This document shows positions 7,165 through 12,865 of a DNA stretch of 12,865 nt, piece after piece; positions within the stretch are counted from its first letter, which is position 1; each line of letters starts with the position of its first letter. Below the pieces are notes generated by a model. It was not told where the DNA came from and did not search any database. It saw only the letters and a program-made list of their open reading frames with translations. Source of the stretch: Gammaproteobacteria bacterium (lineage in GTDB: Bacteria; Pseudomonadota; Gammaproteobacteria; GCA-001735895); contig JAOUJX010000072.1 of NCBI GenBank assembly GCA_029882955.1, positions 1 through 12,865 on the forward strand, given 5' to 3'. The position numbers and the translations under genes are program-made.

Positions 7165-8898
7165 CTACTTATACATGGTCTGCGCTTTGGTGCCAGGAGC
7201 GTATTCGTTCGGATCGACCCATACGTTGACCACCGCGCATTTACCCGTTTTGGCGATAGCTTCACGTGCTCTTTGCATTGCAGGCTGAATGTCTTTGGCT
7301 TCATGGACTTCTTCGCCGTAACCGCCGATCATTTCGCCAAATTTCGAAAACGGCACGTCGCCAAGCTTGTTACCAACATCGCCGCGTTCCTGTCCATATT
7401 TGGCTAGCTGACCGTAACGAATCTGGTTCATCGCCGAGTTATTACCAATCACTGCCAGATAAGGCGCACCAAATCTCTGAGCTGTTTCCATATCAAACGA
7501 GGTCATGCCAAAGGCACCATCGCCGTAAAGACATACCACTTCTTTATCAGGATGCGCCAGTTTAGCCGCCATGGAAAAACCAGTACCGACACCGAGAGAG
7601 CCAAGAGCACCAGGATCCATCCACTGACCCGGGTTACGCGGACGAACGGCCTGCGCAGAAATGGTGACGATATCGCCACCGTCACCGATGTAAATGGTGT
7701 CTTCGCCAAGAAACTCATTGATTTCATAAGCCAGTCGATACGGATGAATCGGGTTCTGATCGGTAGTAAACATCGGCATTAACTTTTCAAGCTTGGTGGC
7801 TTCGATTTTACGTAACTCGCTCATCCAGTTCTGGCGCTCCTGTTTGGCACCCGAGTCGATACGACCTGAGGCCGCTTGCTCGACAGCAGCCAGAATTGAA
7901 CCTGGATCGCCAACCAGACCGAGGCTGATATCACGATTCTTGCCCACGGTGGCATAACTTTGATCGATTTGAACCAGAGTAGCGTCCTTGGAAATACGTT
8001 TACCGTAACCCATTCGGAAATCGAAAGGCGTACCGACGATGAGGATAACGTCAGCATTTTTGAACGCGTCGCCACGGGTGCGATCGAAATGATGGGGATC
8101 ACCCTGCGGCAACATGCCACGGCTGGCGCCATTCATGTAGGCCGGGATATCGAGAGAGCGTACAAAACTGGTCGCGGCGTCCTGGCTTTGAGAAGCCCAG
8201 ACCTGTTGGCCCAGCAGTACTGCGGGACGTTTGGCTTTAACCAGTATGTCCGCCAGCTTTTCGATATCAGCCGGATCGCCAATAGAATTAACTGAAGCAC
8301 GGTAGGAGCCGGGATTCGGGATAATCGCAGATTCAATCGGCACTTCTCGATCCAGTACATCACGTGGGATTTCAAGATAAGACGGGCCGTAAGCACCGTT
8401 AAAACATTCACGGGCCGCCATCGAAACCATATCTGCAACCCTCTCGGTTGAAAAGACACCGGAGGCGAATTTGGTAATCGGCGTCATCATATCGACGTGG
8501 GGCAAATCCTGCAGTGAACCCATTTTATGCTGGGTTAGAGAGCTTTGACCACCGATATGAAGAATCGGGCTTTCAGAACGAAAAGCTGTAGCGACACCGG
8601 TTACCGCATTAGTACAACCCGGACCAGCGGTGGTGACAACACAACCAAGCTTGCCGGTCTGGCGCGCGTAACCATCAGCTGCGTGCGCAGCGGTCTGCTC
8701 GTGACGAACGTCTACGATACGTATGCCTTCATCCAGACAACCATCGTAGATGTCGATAATATGACCGCCGCAGAGCGTAAAAATCGTATCGACGCCTTCC
8801 GCCTTAAGAGCCTTAGCGACCAGGTGGCCACCCGATATAACAGATCCGTCTTTAGTTTTTTGTTTTAGCGTATCGCTAGCAGTATCTGAATTACTCAT
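7165..8898 (-). CDS. ThDP-dependent 2-hydroxyacyl-CoA lyase / oxalyl-CoA decarboxylase-like enzyme
   Basis: The 577-residue protein has the three domains of the acetolactate synthase/oxalyl-CoA decarboxylase superfamily. The N-terminal Pyr domain holds the catalytic Glu67 in DVRHEQTAAHAADGYAR; a central domain follows; the C-terminal PP domain carries the ThDP motif GDGAFG (459-464) to NN (486-487). It is likely to cleave a 2-hydroxyacyl-CoA, or decarboxylate oxalyl-CoA, giving formyl-CoA. Partnership with a Frc-type transferase favours a CoA thioester substrate over an acetolactate synthase role, and no small regulatory subunit gene is present. By hand alignment, the Oxc pocket pair Tyr120-Glu121 corresponds to Leu129-Gln130 in MGSLQDLPHVD, which resembles 2-hydroxyacyl-CoA lyases (human HACL1 reads FQEFPQVE, recalled from memory). 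The C-terminus ends soon after VNVWVDPNEY without the long Oxc lid. GAGGTG before ATG 8898 supports the start. It lies 97 bp after gntR. The superfamily is certain; the substrate is open. Confidence 0.87.
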   Translation of the reverse strand: MSNSDTASDTLKQKTKDGSVISGGHLVAKALKAEGVDTIFTLCGGHIIDIYDGCLDEGIRIVDVRHEQTAAHAADGYARQTGKLGCVVTTAGPGCTNAVTGVATAFRSESPILHIGGQSSLTQHKMGSLQDLPHVDMMTPITKFASGVFSTERVADMVSMAARECFNGAYGPSYLEIPRDVLDREVPIESAIIPNPGSYRASVNSIGDPADIEKLADILVKAKRPAVLLGQQVWASQSQDAATSFVRSLDIPAYMNGASRGMLPQGDPHHFDRTRGDAFKNADVILIVGTPFDFRMGYGKRISKDATLVQIDQSYATVGKNRDISLGLVGDPGSILAAVEQAASGRIDSGAKQERQNWMSELRKIEATKLEKLMPMFTTDQNPIHPYRLAYEINEFLGEDTIYIGDGGDIVTISAQAVRPRNPGQWMDPGALGSLGVGTGFSMAAKLAHPDKEVVCLYGDGAFGMTSFDMETAQRFGAPYLAVIGNNSAMNQIRYGQLAKYGQERGDVGNKLGDVPFSKFGEMIGGYGEEVHEAKDIQPAMQRAREAIAKTGKCAVVNVWVDPNEYAPGTKAQTMYK

Positions 8899-8911
8899 TT
8901 TTCACCTCAAT

Positions 8912-8950
8912 GCTACAGCCCGGTTAAAAACCTTAGTTCCGGGCTGTAGC
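8912..8950. repeat. perfect 12-bp inverted repeat between gntR and the lyase gene
   Basis: GCTACAGCCCGG (8912-8923) and its exact reverse complement (8939-8950) flank a 15-nt AT-rich loop. On the minus strand it forms a stable hairpin ending 13 nt before the lyase start codon and just before its GAGGTG ribosome site. There is no T-run after the stem on either strand, so it is a poor intrinsic terminator. It more likely protects or processes the mRNA, separates gntR from the downstream message, or is bound by a protein. Confidence 0.75.
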
Positions 8951-8995
8951 GGCTGAATACCACAGTCCAGATTTAGCTAATATGCTTCTCCTGAT

Positions 8996-9682
8996 TCACT
9001 CCAGGTAGTCCACAAACCTATCGACATGTTTCGCCAGCTCCAATGCATGGTCCCTCACCAATTGCTCGGCATGGTAGGGATCTCGATCTTCAAGGGCTTC
9101 GATAATCCTGATATGGTCAATTACCGAGCGAGACAACCGGTCTCGCTCTTTAATCGTACTCGCGCGAATTGCGCGCATATGGAAAAATAATTCATTCGCC
9201 ATTTTTGTAATTAATGGCGATTTTCCCAGCTTAATAATCGTTTGATGGAACTCGATATTGGTCTCTGAGTACTCATCTATATGTGCTCTGGTTTCTTCAG
9301 CACTGTCGTAGGTCGTAAACATTTTTCTCAACAGTGCGATTTCTTCGTCACTCGACCTCGACGTCGCCAACCTTGCCGCCATGCTCTCCAAAGCAGCCCA
9401 GACATCAATCATGTCCAGAATCTCATCCTTGGTCTTACGCACAACAAAGGTTCCTCTTCGCGCGATGTTCTGCACCAATCCTTCCTGCTCAAGACGGGAT
9501 ATCGCTTCTCGAACCGGCGTACGGCTAACACCCAGATGCTCGCCAAGAACTCGTTCATCCAGCCGCTGAGGCTCTTCGCTGGAATAGATATCCATTTGCC
9601 AGATGATTTCCTTTAGCGCTTCGTATACTCGCGTCTTAAGTACTTTAGCCGGCTCTAACGGCTCAATCCCAAGCGACTTCAT
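8996..9682 (-). CDS. GntR-family (FadR/VanR-like, FCD domain) transcriptional regulator
   Basis: This 228-residue DNA-binding protein has a winged helix-turn-helix at about 13-82 (LGEHLGVSRTPVREAISRLE at 46-65, then GLVQNIARRGTFVV for the wing). A helical FCD effector domain follows (about 88-222). Candidate metal and ligand residues of the FCD pocket are Asn142, His146, His190 (in IDHIRIIEAL) and His212 (in VRDHALELAKHV). FCD regulators usually bind small carboxylates that release repression. The start at 9682 has GGAG six nt upstream. A palindrome matching the one before the stress protein gene overlaps its promoter, so autoregulation is likely. As first gene of the operon it probably controls the lyase, transferase, formyltransferase, reductase and kinase genes. 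The inducer, perhaps the imported carboxylate or its CoA-free product, is inferred and unknown. Confidence 0.93.
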   Translation of the reverse strand: MKSLGIEPLEPAKVLKTRVYEALKEIIWQMDIYSSEEPQRLDERVLGEHLGVSRTPVREAISRLEQEGLVQNIARRGTFVVRKTKDEILDMIDVWAALESMAARLATSRSSDEEIALLRKMFTTYDSAEETRAHIDEYSETNIEFHQTIIKLGKSPLITKMANELFFHMRAIRASTIKERDRLSRSVIDHIRIIEALEDRDPYHAEQLVRDHALELAKHVDRFVDYLE

Positions 9683-9715
9683 TCGAATCTCCGAGGAAAA
9701 GACGTTGATTTATTT

Positions 9716-9732
9716 TGGTATACAGTATACCA
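9716..9732. promoter_or_regulatory. GntR-type operator, copy 2 (TGGTATACAGTATACCA)
   Basis: A perfect 17-bp palindrome around one central base, identical to the core of the copy at 1071-1089 except for that base. It ends 33 bp upstream of the gntR start codon, against 37 bp for the stress protein gene. It overlaps the likely -10 of gntR. The matched position and sequence make it the probable autoregulatory operator. Confidence 0.78.
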
Positions 9733-9750
9733 GTAACAGACATTGATCAA
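9724..9750 (-). promoter_or_regulatory. candidate promoter of the gntR-led operon, embedded in the operator
   Basis: On the minus strand, TTGATC (9750-9745) precedes the extended -10 TGGTATACT, whose hexamer TATACT is at 9729-9724, at 15-nt spacing; TACTGT, two bases further on, gives 17-nt spacing. In either case the -10 lies inside the palindrome, so repressor binding would exclude RNA polymerase. The -35 match is moderate and the exact -10 is ambiguous. Confidence 0.5.
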
Positions 9751-9902
9751 GTTTAGATTAGCCAAAACAATAATGATTTTCCTTCCACTGAAACGGGATA
9801 ATTTGCGACGAAAAATTATATATTGAAACCACCGGTAAAGACACACGAAGCTTTGAAATTAGGAGGACGACTATAGGATCAATAGTCAGCCAGGACAGTT
9901 TG

Positions 9903-9938
9903 ATAAACAGAGACAGCCAGTTTACCCGGCTATCTCTG
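9903..9938 (-). terminator. Rho-independent terminator after tctA
   Basis: An 11-bp stem (9908-9918 with 9928-9938) closes a 9-nt loop. Its single C-A mismatch on the plus strand becomes a G-U pair in the minus-strand RNA, so the stem is complete for transcripts from tctA, whose stop codon is 10 nt upstream. The stem is followed by TTTATC, a short T-tract. It would end the tctCBA transcript before the gntR promoter. The stretch from here to that promoter (9751-9902) holds no gene I can support. Confidence 0.6.
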
Positions 9939-9947
9939 CTACCTATA

Positions 9948-11468
9948 TCAGGACTGCTTGTTTCGAATTTTGTCATACCCTATTTTAAAAAGCGGAAGTA
10001 ATATGAGTAATATTGCCGCAATCATAATCGGCCCGGCGTAGGTACGATTGAAAAATATAGCGAATGAACCATCGCTGATAATCAGTGACTGGCGTAAAGC
10101 GGGCTCTGCCAACGGCCCGAGTACGATAGCGAGAACCGCCGGTGCCAATGGATAATCAAGTTTACGCATTAAATAACCGACAATACCAAAAGACAGCATC
10201 AGCCAGACATCGTGCATATCCTGGGTTGGTGCATATCCGCCGATTAAGCAGAGAATAAAAATGATCGGTGCCAGAATGGTAAAAGGCGTTTTCAGAATCT
10301 GAATAAATACCGGAATGAACGCAATATTAATAATAACCGCGAACAGATTCGCCGCATACAGGGAAGCGATTAAGCCCCAGACAAATTCACTGTGATCGGT
10401 AAACAGTCTTGGACCCGGCTCCAGCCCCCAGATAACCATACCGCCTAGCAAAATCGCAGTGGTTGGTGAACCCGGGATACCCAGGGTCAGCATGGGGAGC
10501 ATCGAACCGGTACTCGCGGCATTATTGGCTGCCTCGGGGGCGCAAACACCTTCTATTGCACCCTGGCCGAATTTCTCCGGCTCATTCGAAATTTGCTTGG
10601 CGATACCATAAGCCATTAACGAACCGGGTGTCGCACCCGCAGCAGGCAATATGCCAACAAAATAACCCAGCACAGACCCCATTAACAGGGTCTTCCAGGT
10701 CCCGACCAGTTCACGCAAGTTTTTCATGGTACGCTGAACAGTGACTGTCGCTTCCGATAACATACTCTTGCCACCCGCCAGGCTATTTTCCTCGACAGTC
10801 CAGAGCATTTCACCGATACCATAAATTCCGATCGCCAGTACGAGGAAGTTGATACCGTGTAAAAACCCGGTGATATCCCAGAGCACCAGCCTCGGTTCGC
10901 CAGAAATGATATCGAAGCCAATCGCGCTGAGCACCAGACCAATCGCAATCGAAAAGATGGTTTTAAATATATCGTCCCCACCCAGACCGACAAAGGTCGC
11001 AAAAGCCAGCATCATCAACGCAAATTCTTCAGGTGCACCGAATACCAGCGCGATGTGTGCTAATGGTGGCGCAAAAAAAGTAAACAGGATGACAGAAATC
11101 GAACCGCCAACAAAAGAGGCCACCGCGGCTCCCGTTAACGCCTTGTCGGCCAGACCCTGTTTGGCTAATGGCCGCCCGTCAAAGGTAGTCGCTACCGCGG
11201 TTGACGCTCCGGGGATACCAAGCATGATCGACGAAATTGCGCCACCATACATCGCACCGTAATAAATTGCGGCGAGGAATATAATGGCCCCGGTCGGGGG
11301 CACCAGAAAGGTCAGCGGTAATAATATCGCCACACCGTTCACCGAACCCAATCCTGGCATCGCACCAATGAACAATCCCAGCGCACAACCACCAACGATT
11401 AACGCCAAATTTAAAGGCTCAAATACGATAAGAAAGCCGTTACCAAGAAGTCCTAAAATTTCTAACAT
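9948..11468 (-). CDS. tctA: tripartite tricarboxylate transporter, large membrane subunit TctA
   Basis: This 506-residue inner-membrane protein is the transport channel of the TTT family (about 500 aa, around 12 membrane segments). It shows the family's internal duplication: GLFIGAMPGLGSVNG (31-45) with GIPGAST (84-90) in the first half, and GYFVGILPAAGATPG (268-282) with GIPGSPT (330-336) in the second. Long hydrophobic segments run throughout, for example 57-72 and around 390-420, and the chain ends in a short basic tail. It works with TctB and the periplasmic TctC to import a carboxylate, driven by an ion gradient. It lies 41 bp downstream of tctB; the ribosome site is weak (AGAGA). A terminator-like hairpin follows. 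The substrate cannot be read from TctA; neighbouring enzymes suggest a short carboxylic or hydroxy acid. Confidence 0.95.
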   Translation of the reverse strand: MLEILGLLGNGFLIVFEPLNLALIVGGCALGLFIGAMPGLGSVNGVAILLPLTFLVPPTGAIIFLAAIYYGAMYGGAISSIMLGIPGASTAVATTFDGRPLAKQGLADKALTGAAVASFVGGSISVILFTFFAPPLAHIALVFGAPEEFALMMLAFATFVGLGGDDIFKTIFSIAIGLVLSAIGFDIISGEPRLVLWDITGFLHGINFLVLAIGIYGIGEMLWTVEENSLAGGKSMLSEATVTVQRTMKNLRELVGTWKTLLMGSVLGYFVGILPAAGATPGSLMAYGIAKQISNEPEKFGQGAIEGVCAPEAANNAASTGSMLPMLTLGIPGSPTTAILLGGMVIWGLEPGPRLFTDHSEFVWGLIASLYAANLFAVIINIAFIPVFIQILKTPFTILAPIIFILCLIGGYAPTQDMHDVWLMLSFGIVGYLMRKLDYPLAPAVLAIVLGPLAEPALRQSLIISDGSFAIFFNRTYAGPIMIAAILLILLPLFKIGYDKIRNKQS

Positions 11469-11509
11469 GTTTTTATCTCTTTTATCAATTCGGGTTCAAT
11501 ATAAAACGT

Positions 11510-12013
11510 CTAAAGAAATATCTTATAAAGCGGTATAAACAATGGTTCAGTCACCCCTTTAGGCAGAATTATCTTCAATGTGATTTCAAAGAAGTAAAAA
11601 ATGACGACAGGAATGATAATTGCCAGCGACGCTGTTAAGCGCCAACTATGTTTACCCATAAACCTTAAATAGAAAATCAGAAACAATGGCAACGAACCAT
11701 AAATCCCGACAATAGAAAATAAACCGACGGTAACAGTCAATGCGGCGGCAACCGAGGCCACATCAACCAGTACATGGGGTTCAATATAGGTTTTTGTTGA
11801 CGAAGCGATGGGTCCGTGTTTTCGAGCCCAGTTAAACAGGATTCCAACACAGGAGAGCAACATGATGGTCGCCAGCCAGAACGGCCAGCTGCCTCCACCC
11901 GGGCCCTCGTCTTCGATCCAGCCAATAGGTAGCTCGGTACTTTTAGACATCAGATAGATAGAAAAGGCACCCATCATTATGGCCATTAACAATTCAGCGG
12001 TTCGAACCGTCAT
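11510..12013 (-). CDS. tctB: tripartite tricarboxylate transporter, small membrane subunit TctB
   Basis: The 167-residue protein has the TctB pattern of about four membrane segments: one near 5-22 (ELLMAIMMGAFSIYLM), a loop with GPGGGSWPFWLATIML leading into the second (about 44-62), then segments around 82-115 and 128-147. The central Gly-rich loop followed by a Trp-Pro-Phe is characteristic of the family. TctB is the accessory membrane subunit in the inner membrane next to TctA. GGGAGA eight nt before ATG 12013 supports the start. It sits between tctC and tctA in the usual order; the 202-bp gap from tctC contains two hairpins, which could reduce transcript reaching tctB and tctA. Sequence conservation is low in this family, so context contributes to the call. 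Confidence 0.9.
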   Translation of the reverse strand: MTVRTAELLMAIMMGAFSIYLMSKSTELPIGWIEDEGPGGGSWPFWLATIMLLSCVGILFNWARKHGPIASSTKTYIEPHVLVDVASVAAALTVTVGLFSIVGIYGSLPLFLIFYLRFMGKHSWRLTASLAIIIPVVIFYFFEITLKIILPKGVTEPLFIPLYKIFL

Positions 12014-12160
12014 GATTAAAATCTCCCGTACCCACTTAAAATAGCGATCGAATTAAAAAATATTGGATTTCTCAGAACGACCATCCCCGGCCTCTTCCAA
12101 GAGTAAAAAATATAAGATTGTTTTTTTTATTTCTTCATCAGACAGATTAATGACTGATAA

Positions 12161-12206
12161 TGGCACTTCCCTGTGCCACAGTAACCTCTGACCTGGGTCG
12201 AGGTTA
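12161..12206 (-). repeat. two adjacent hairpins between tctC and tctB
   Basis: Reading from tctC, the first hairpin pairs 12206-12200 with 12188-12182 (TAACCTC arms). An inner GACC/GGTC stem continues it past one bulged base, starting 10 nt after the tctC stop codon. The second pairs 12178-12173 with 12166-12161 (TGGCAC arms, 6-nt loop). Neither is followed directly by a T-run. Stem-loops placed after the binding-protein gene often stabilise that part of a transporter mRNA so that more binding protein than membrane protein is made. The rest of this 202-bp gap is AT-rich and holds no supported gene. Confidence 0.65.
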
Positions 12207-12215
12207 TTATTACTT

Positions 12216-12865
12216 TTACTTTATCGCGCCCATATTCCGAAGCATAACTTCGTGAATATCACGCTCTTTCTTCCAATAGCTCATGAGTGCATCACCTTGC
12301 AACAGGTCACCCTGTAAACTTTTCTTGGTGCGATACTCCTGCCATTTCTTTGAGTTGAATACCTTCTTAAAAAGCTCCTGGTAATAAGCGGCGGCTTCTG
12401 CACTCATCCCGGGTGCACCGACCACTGTGCGCTGCATGTAGTAAACGTAGTCTTTACCCAGTTCCTTGAACGTAGGAGCCTCTGGGAATAAGGGCAAACG
12501 TTCGTCGGTAAACGAGGCCAGCGCTTTGGTTGTACCGGCTTCATAAAAACCAAGCTGCTCTGATGGGTTATTAACCGTTGAATCGGCATTTTTACCCGCC
12601 AGTTCCTTCGCAACCTTACCACCGCCTTTGTATGGAACATATTTCATTTCCAGGCCGTAGGCAGTATTAAGGAAATCGGTTAACAGGTTGTCTTCGGAGT
12701 TCTTACCGGTTCCAGCCATGATCCATTTCTTGCCCTTGGCTTTGGCCGCTTTAACAAAATCGGCGACATTATTGATGTCTTTGCGATCTGAATTAACCCA
12801 TAACAGGAAGGTATCTTCCGCCATACGCGCGATTGGCGTAAAAGTCTCTATATCGACACCCAACG
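12216..12865 (-). CDS. tctC: tripartite tricarboxylate transporter substrate-binding protein TctC (N-terminus outside the window)
   Basis: The frame is open from the window edge to TAA at 12218-12216, giving about 216 residues of a family usually near 320 aa; the signal peptide and first lobe are therefore missing. The TTG at 12863 is an internal Leu codon, not a start. Recognisable TctC/Bug-family pieces are FTPIARMAEDTFLLWVNSD, a Gly-Thr-Gly segment (MAGTGKNSEDNL) that contacts the ligand carboxylate in related proteins, VPYKGGGKVAKELAGK, RLPLFPEAPTFKELG and VVGAPGMSAEAAAYYQELF. The protein is periplasmic and delivers a carboxylate to TctAB. Bug proteins bind diverse ligands, so the substrate is unknown. 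It is the first of the three transporter genes in the window; its promoter lies outside, so whether it shares the GntR operator cannot be seen. Confidence 0.94.
   Translation of the reverse strand, partial: LGVDIETFTPIARMAEDTFLLWVNSDRKDINNVADFVKAAKAKGKKWIMAGTGKNSEDNLLTDFLNTAYGLEMKYVPYKGGGKVAKELAGKNADSTVNNPSEQLGFYEAGTTKALASFTDERLPLFPEAPTFKELGKDYVYYMQRTVVGAPGMSAEAAAYYQELFKKVFNSKKWQEYRTKKSLQGDLLQGDALMSYWKKERDIHEVMLRNMGAIK

Noticed and set aside
7821..8459. overlapping minus-strand frames within the lyase gene (8132-7821 and 8459-8133)
   Set aside because: Both are alternate frames of the well-conserved ThDP enzyme, with biased composition and no motifs of their own.
7165..8898. acetolactate synthase large subunit
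   Set aside because: No ilvN-type small subunit gene is present, and the gene adjoins a formyl-CoA transferase gene, which favours a CoA-thioester lyase or decarboxylase.
9869..9887. 6-bp inverted repeat GACTAT-N7-ATAGTC between tctA and gntR
   Set aside because: The arms are short, it is not followed by a T-run, and it is not placed at a promoter I can identify; it could be chance.
9758..9976. 72-codon minus-strand frame between tctA and gntR
   Set aside because: It starts inside the end of tctA in another frame, runs through the terminator-like hairpin, and shows no recognisable protein pattern or ribosome site.
12014..12110. short 22-codon frame just before tctB
   Set aside because: It ends in the tctB leader, has no well-spaced ribosome site, and is short enough to be chance.

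Overview
The window looks like a chromosomal segment of a Gammaproteobacterium, probably free-living or marine. The basis is the gene families (a TTT carboxylate transporter, a class III CoA-transferase, FCD-type GntR and LysR regulators), moderate GC content judged by eye, and ordinary Shine-Dalgarno and sigma70-like signals. No mobile element, tRNA, rRNA or CRISPR array was seen. The taxonomic call is an inference.

Layout. At the left edge is a LysR regulator on the minus strand, cut by the window edge. It is divergent from a two-domain universal stress protein gene on the plus strand. A minus-strand operon follows. Read in its own direction it is: GntR regulator (9682-8996), ThDP-dependent 2-hydroxyacyl-CoA lyase / oxalyl-CoA decarboxylase-like enzyme (8898-7165), formyl-CoA transferase family protein (7081-5831), 10-formyl-THF hydrolase-like formyltransferase (5799-4882), PanE-like reductase (4824-3817) and a large zeta-like P-loop kinase (3801-1987). 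The kinase gene meets the stress protein gene tail to tail, with the two stop codons sharing CTAG. At the right edge is a tctC-tctB-tctA tripartite tricarboxylate transporter operon, also on the minus strand. tctC is cut by the window edge and the operon ends in a terminator-like hairpin.

How the genes may work together. The transporter would import a carboxylate. The CoA-transferase would activate it with formyl-CoA, releasing formate. The ThDP enzyme would split the acyl-CoA and regenerate formyl-CoA. The formyltransferase would deal with one-carbon (formyl) units. If the substrate is oxalate this is the known Frc/Oxc cycle. However, both enzymes depart from the Oxalobacter proteins at substrate-pocket positions: Trp48 is Gln in the transferase, and Tyr120-Glu121 is Leu-Gln in the lyase. 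A 2-hydroxy acid is therefore an attractive alternative substrate.

Regulation. The clearest non-coding signal is a 17-bp palindrome, TGGTATACnGTATACCA, present twice. One copy lies over the gntR promoter. The other lies at the predicted transcription start of the stress protein gene, 8.6 kb away. It is probably the operator of the GntR protein and would link the stress protein to the catabolic operon. Hairpins between gntR and the lyase gene, between the lyase and transferase genes, and between tctC and tctB suggest further tuning within the operons.
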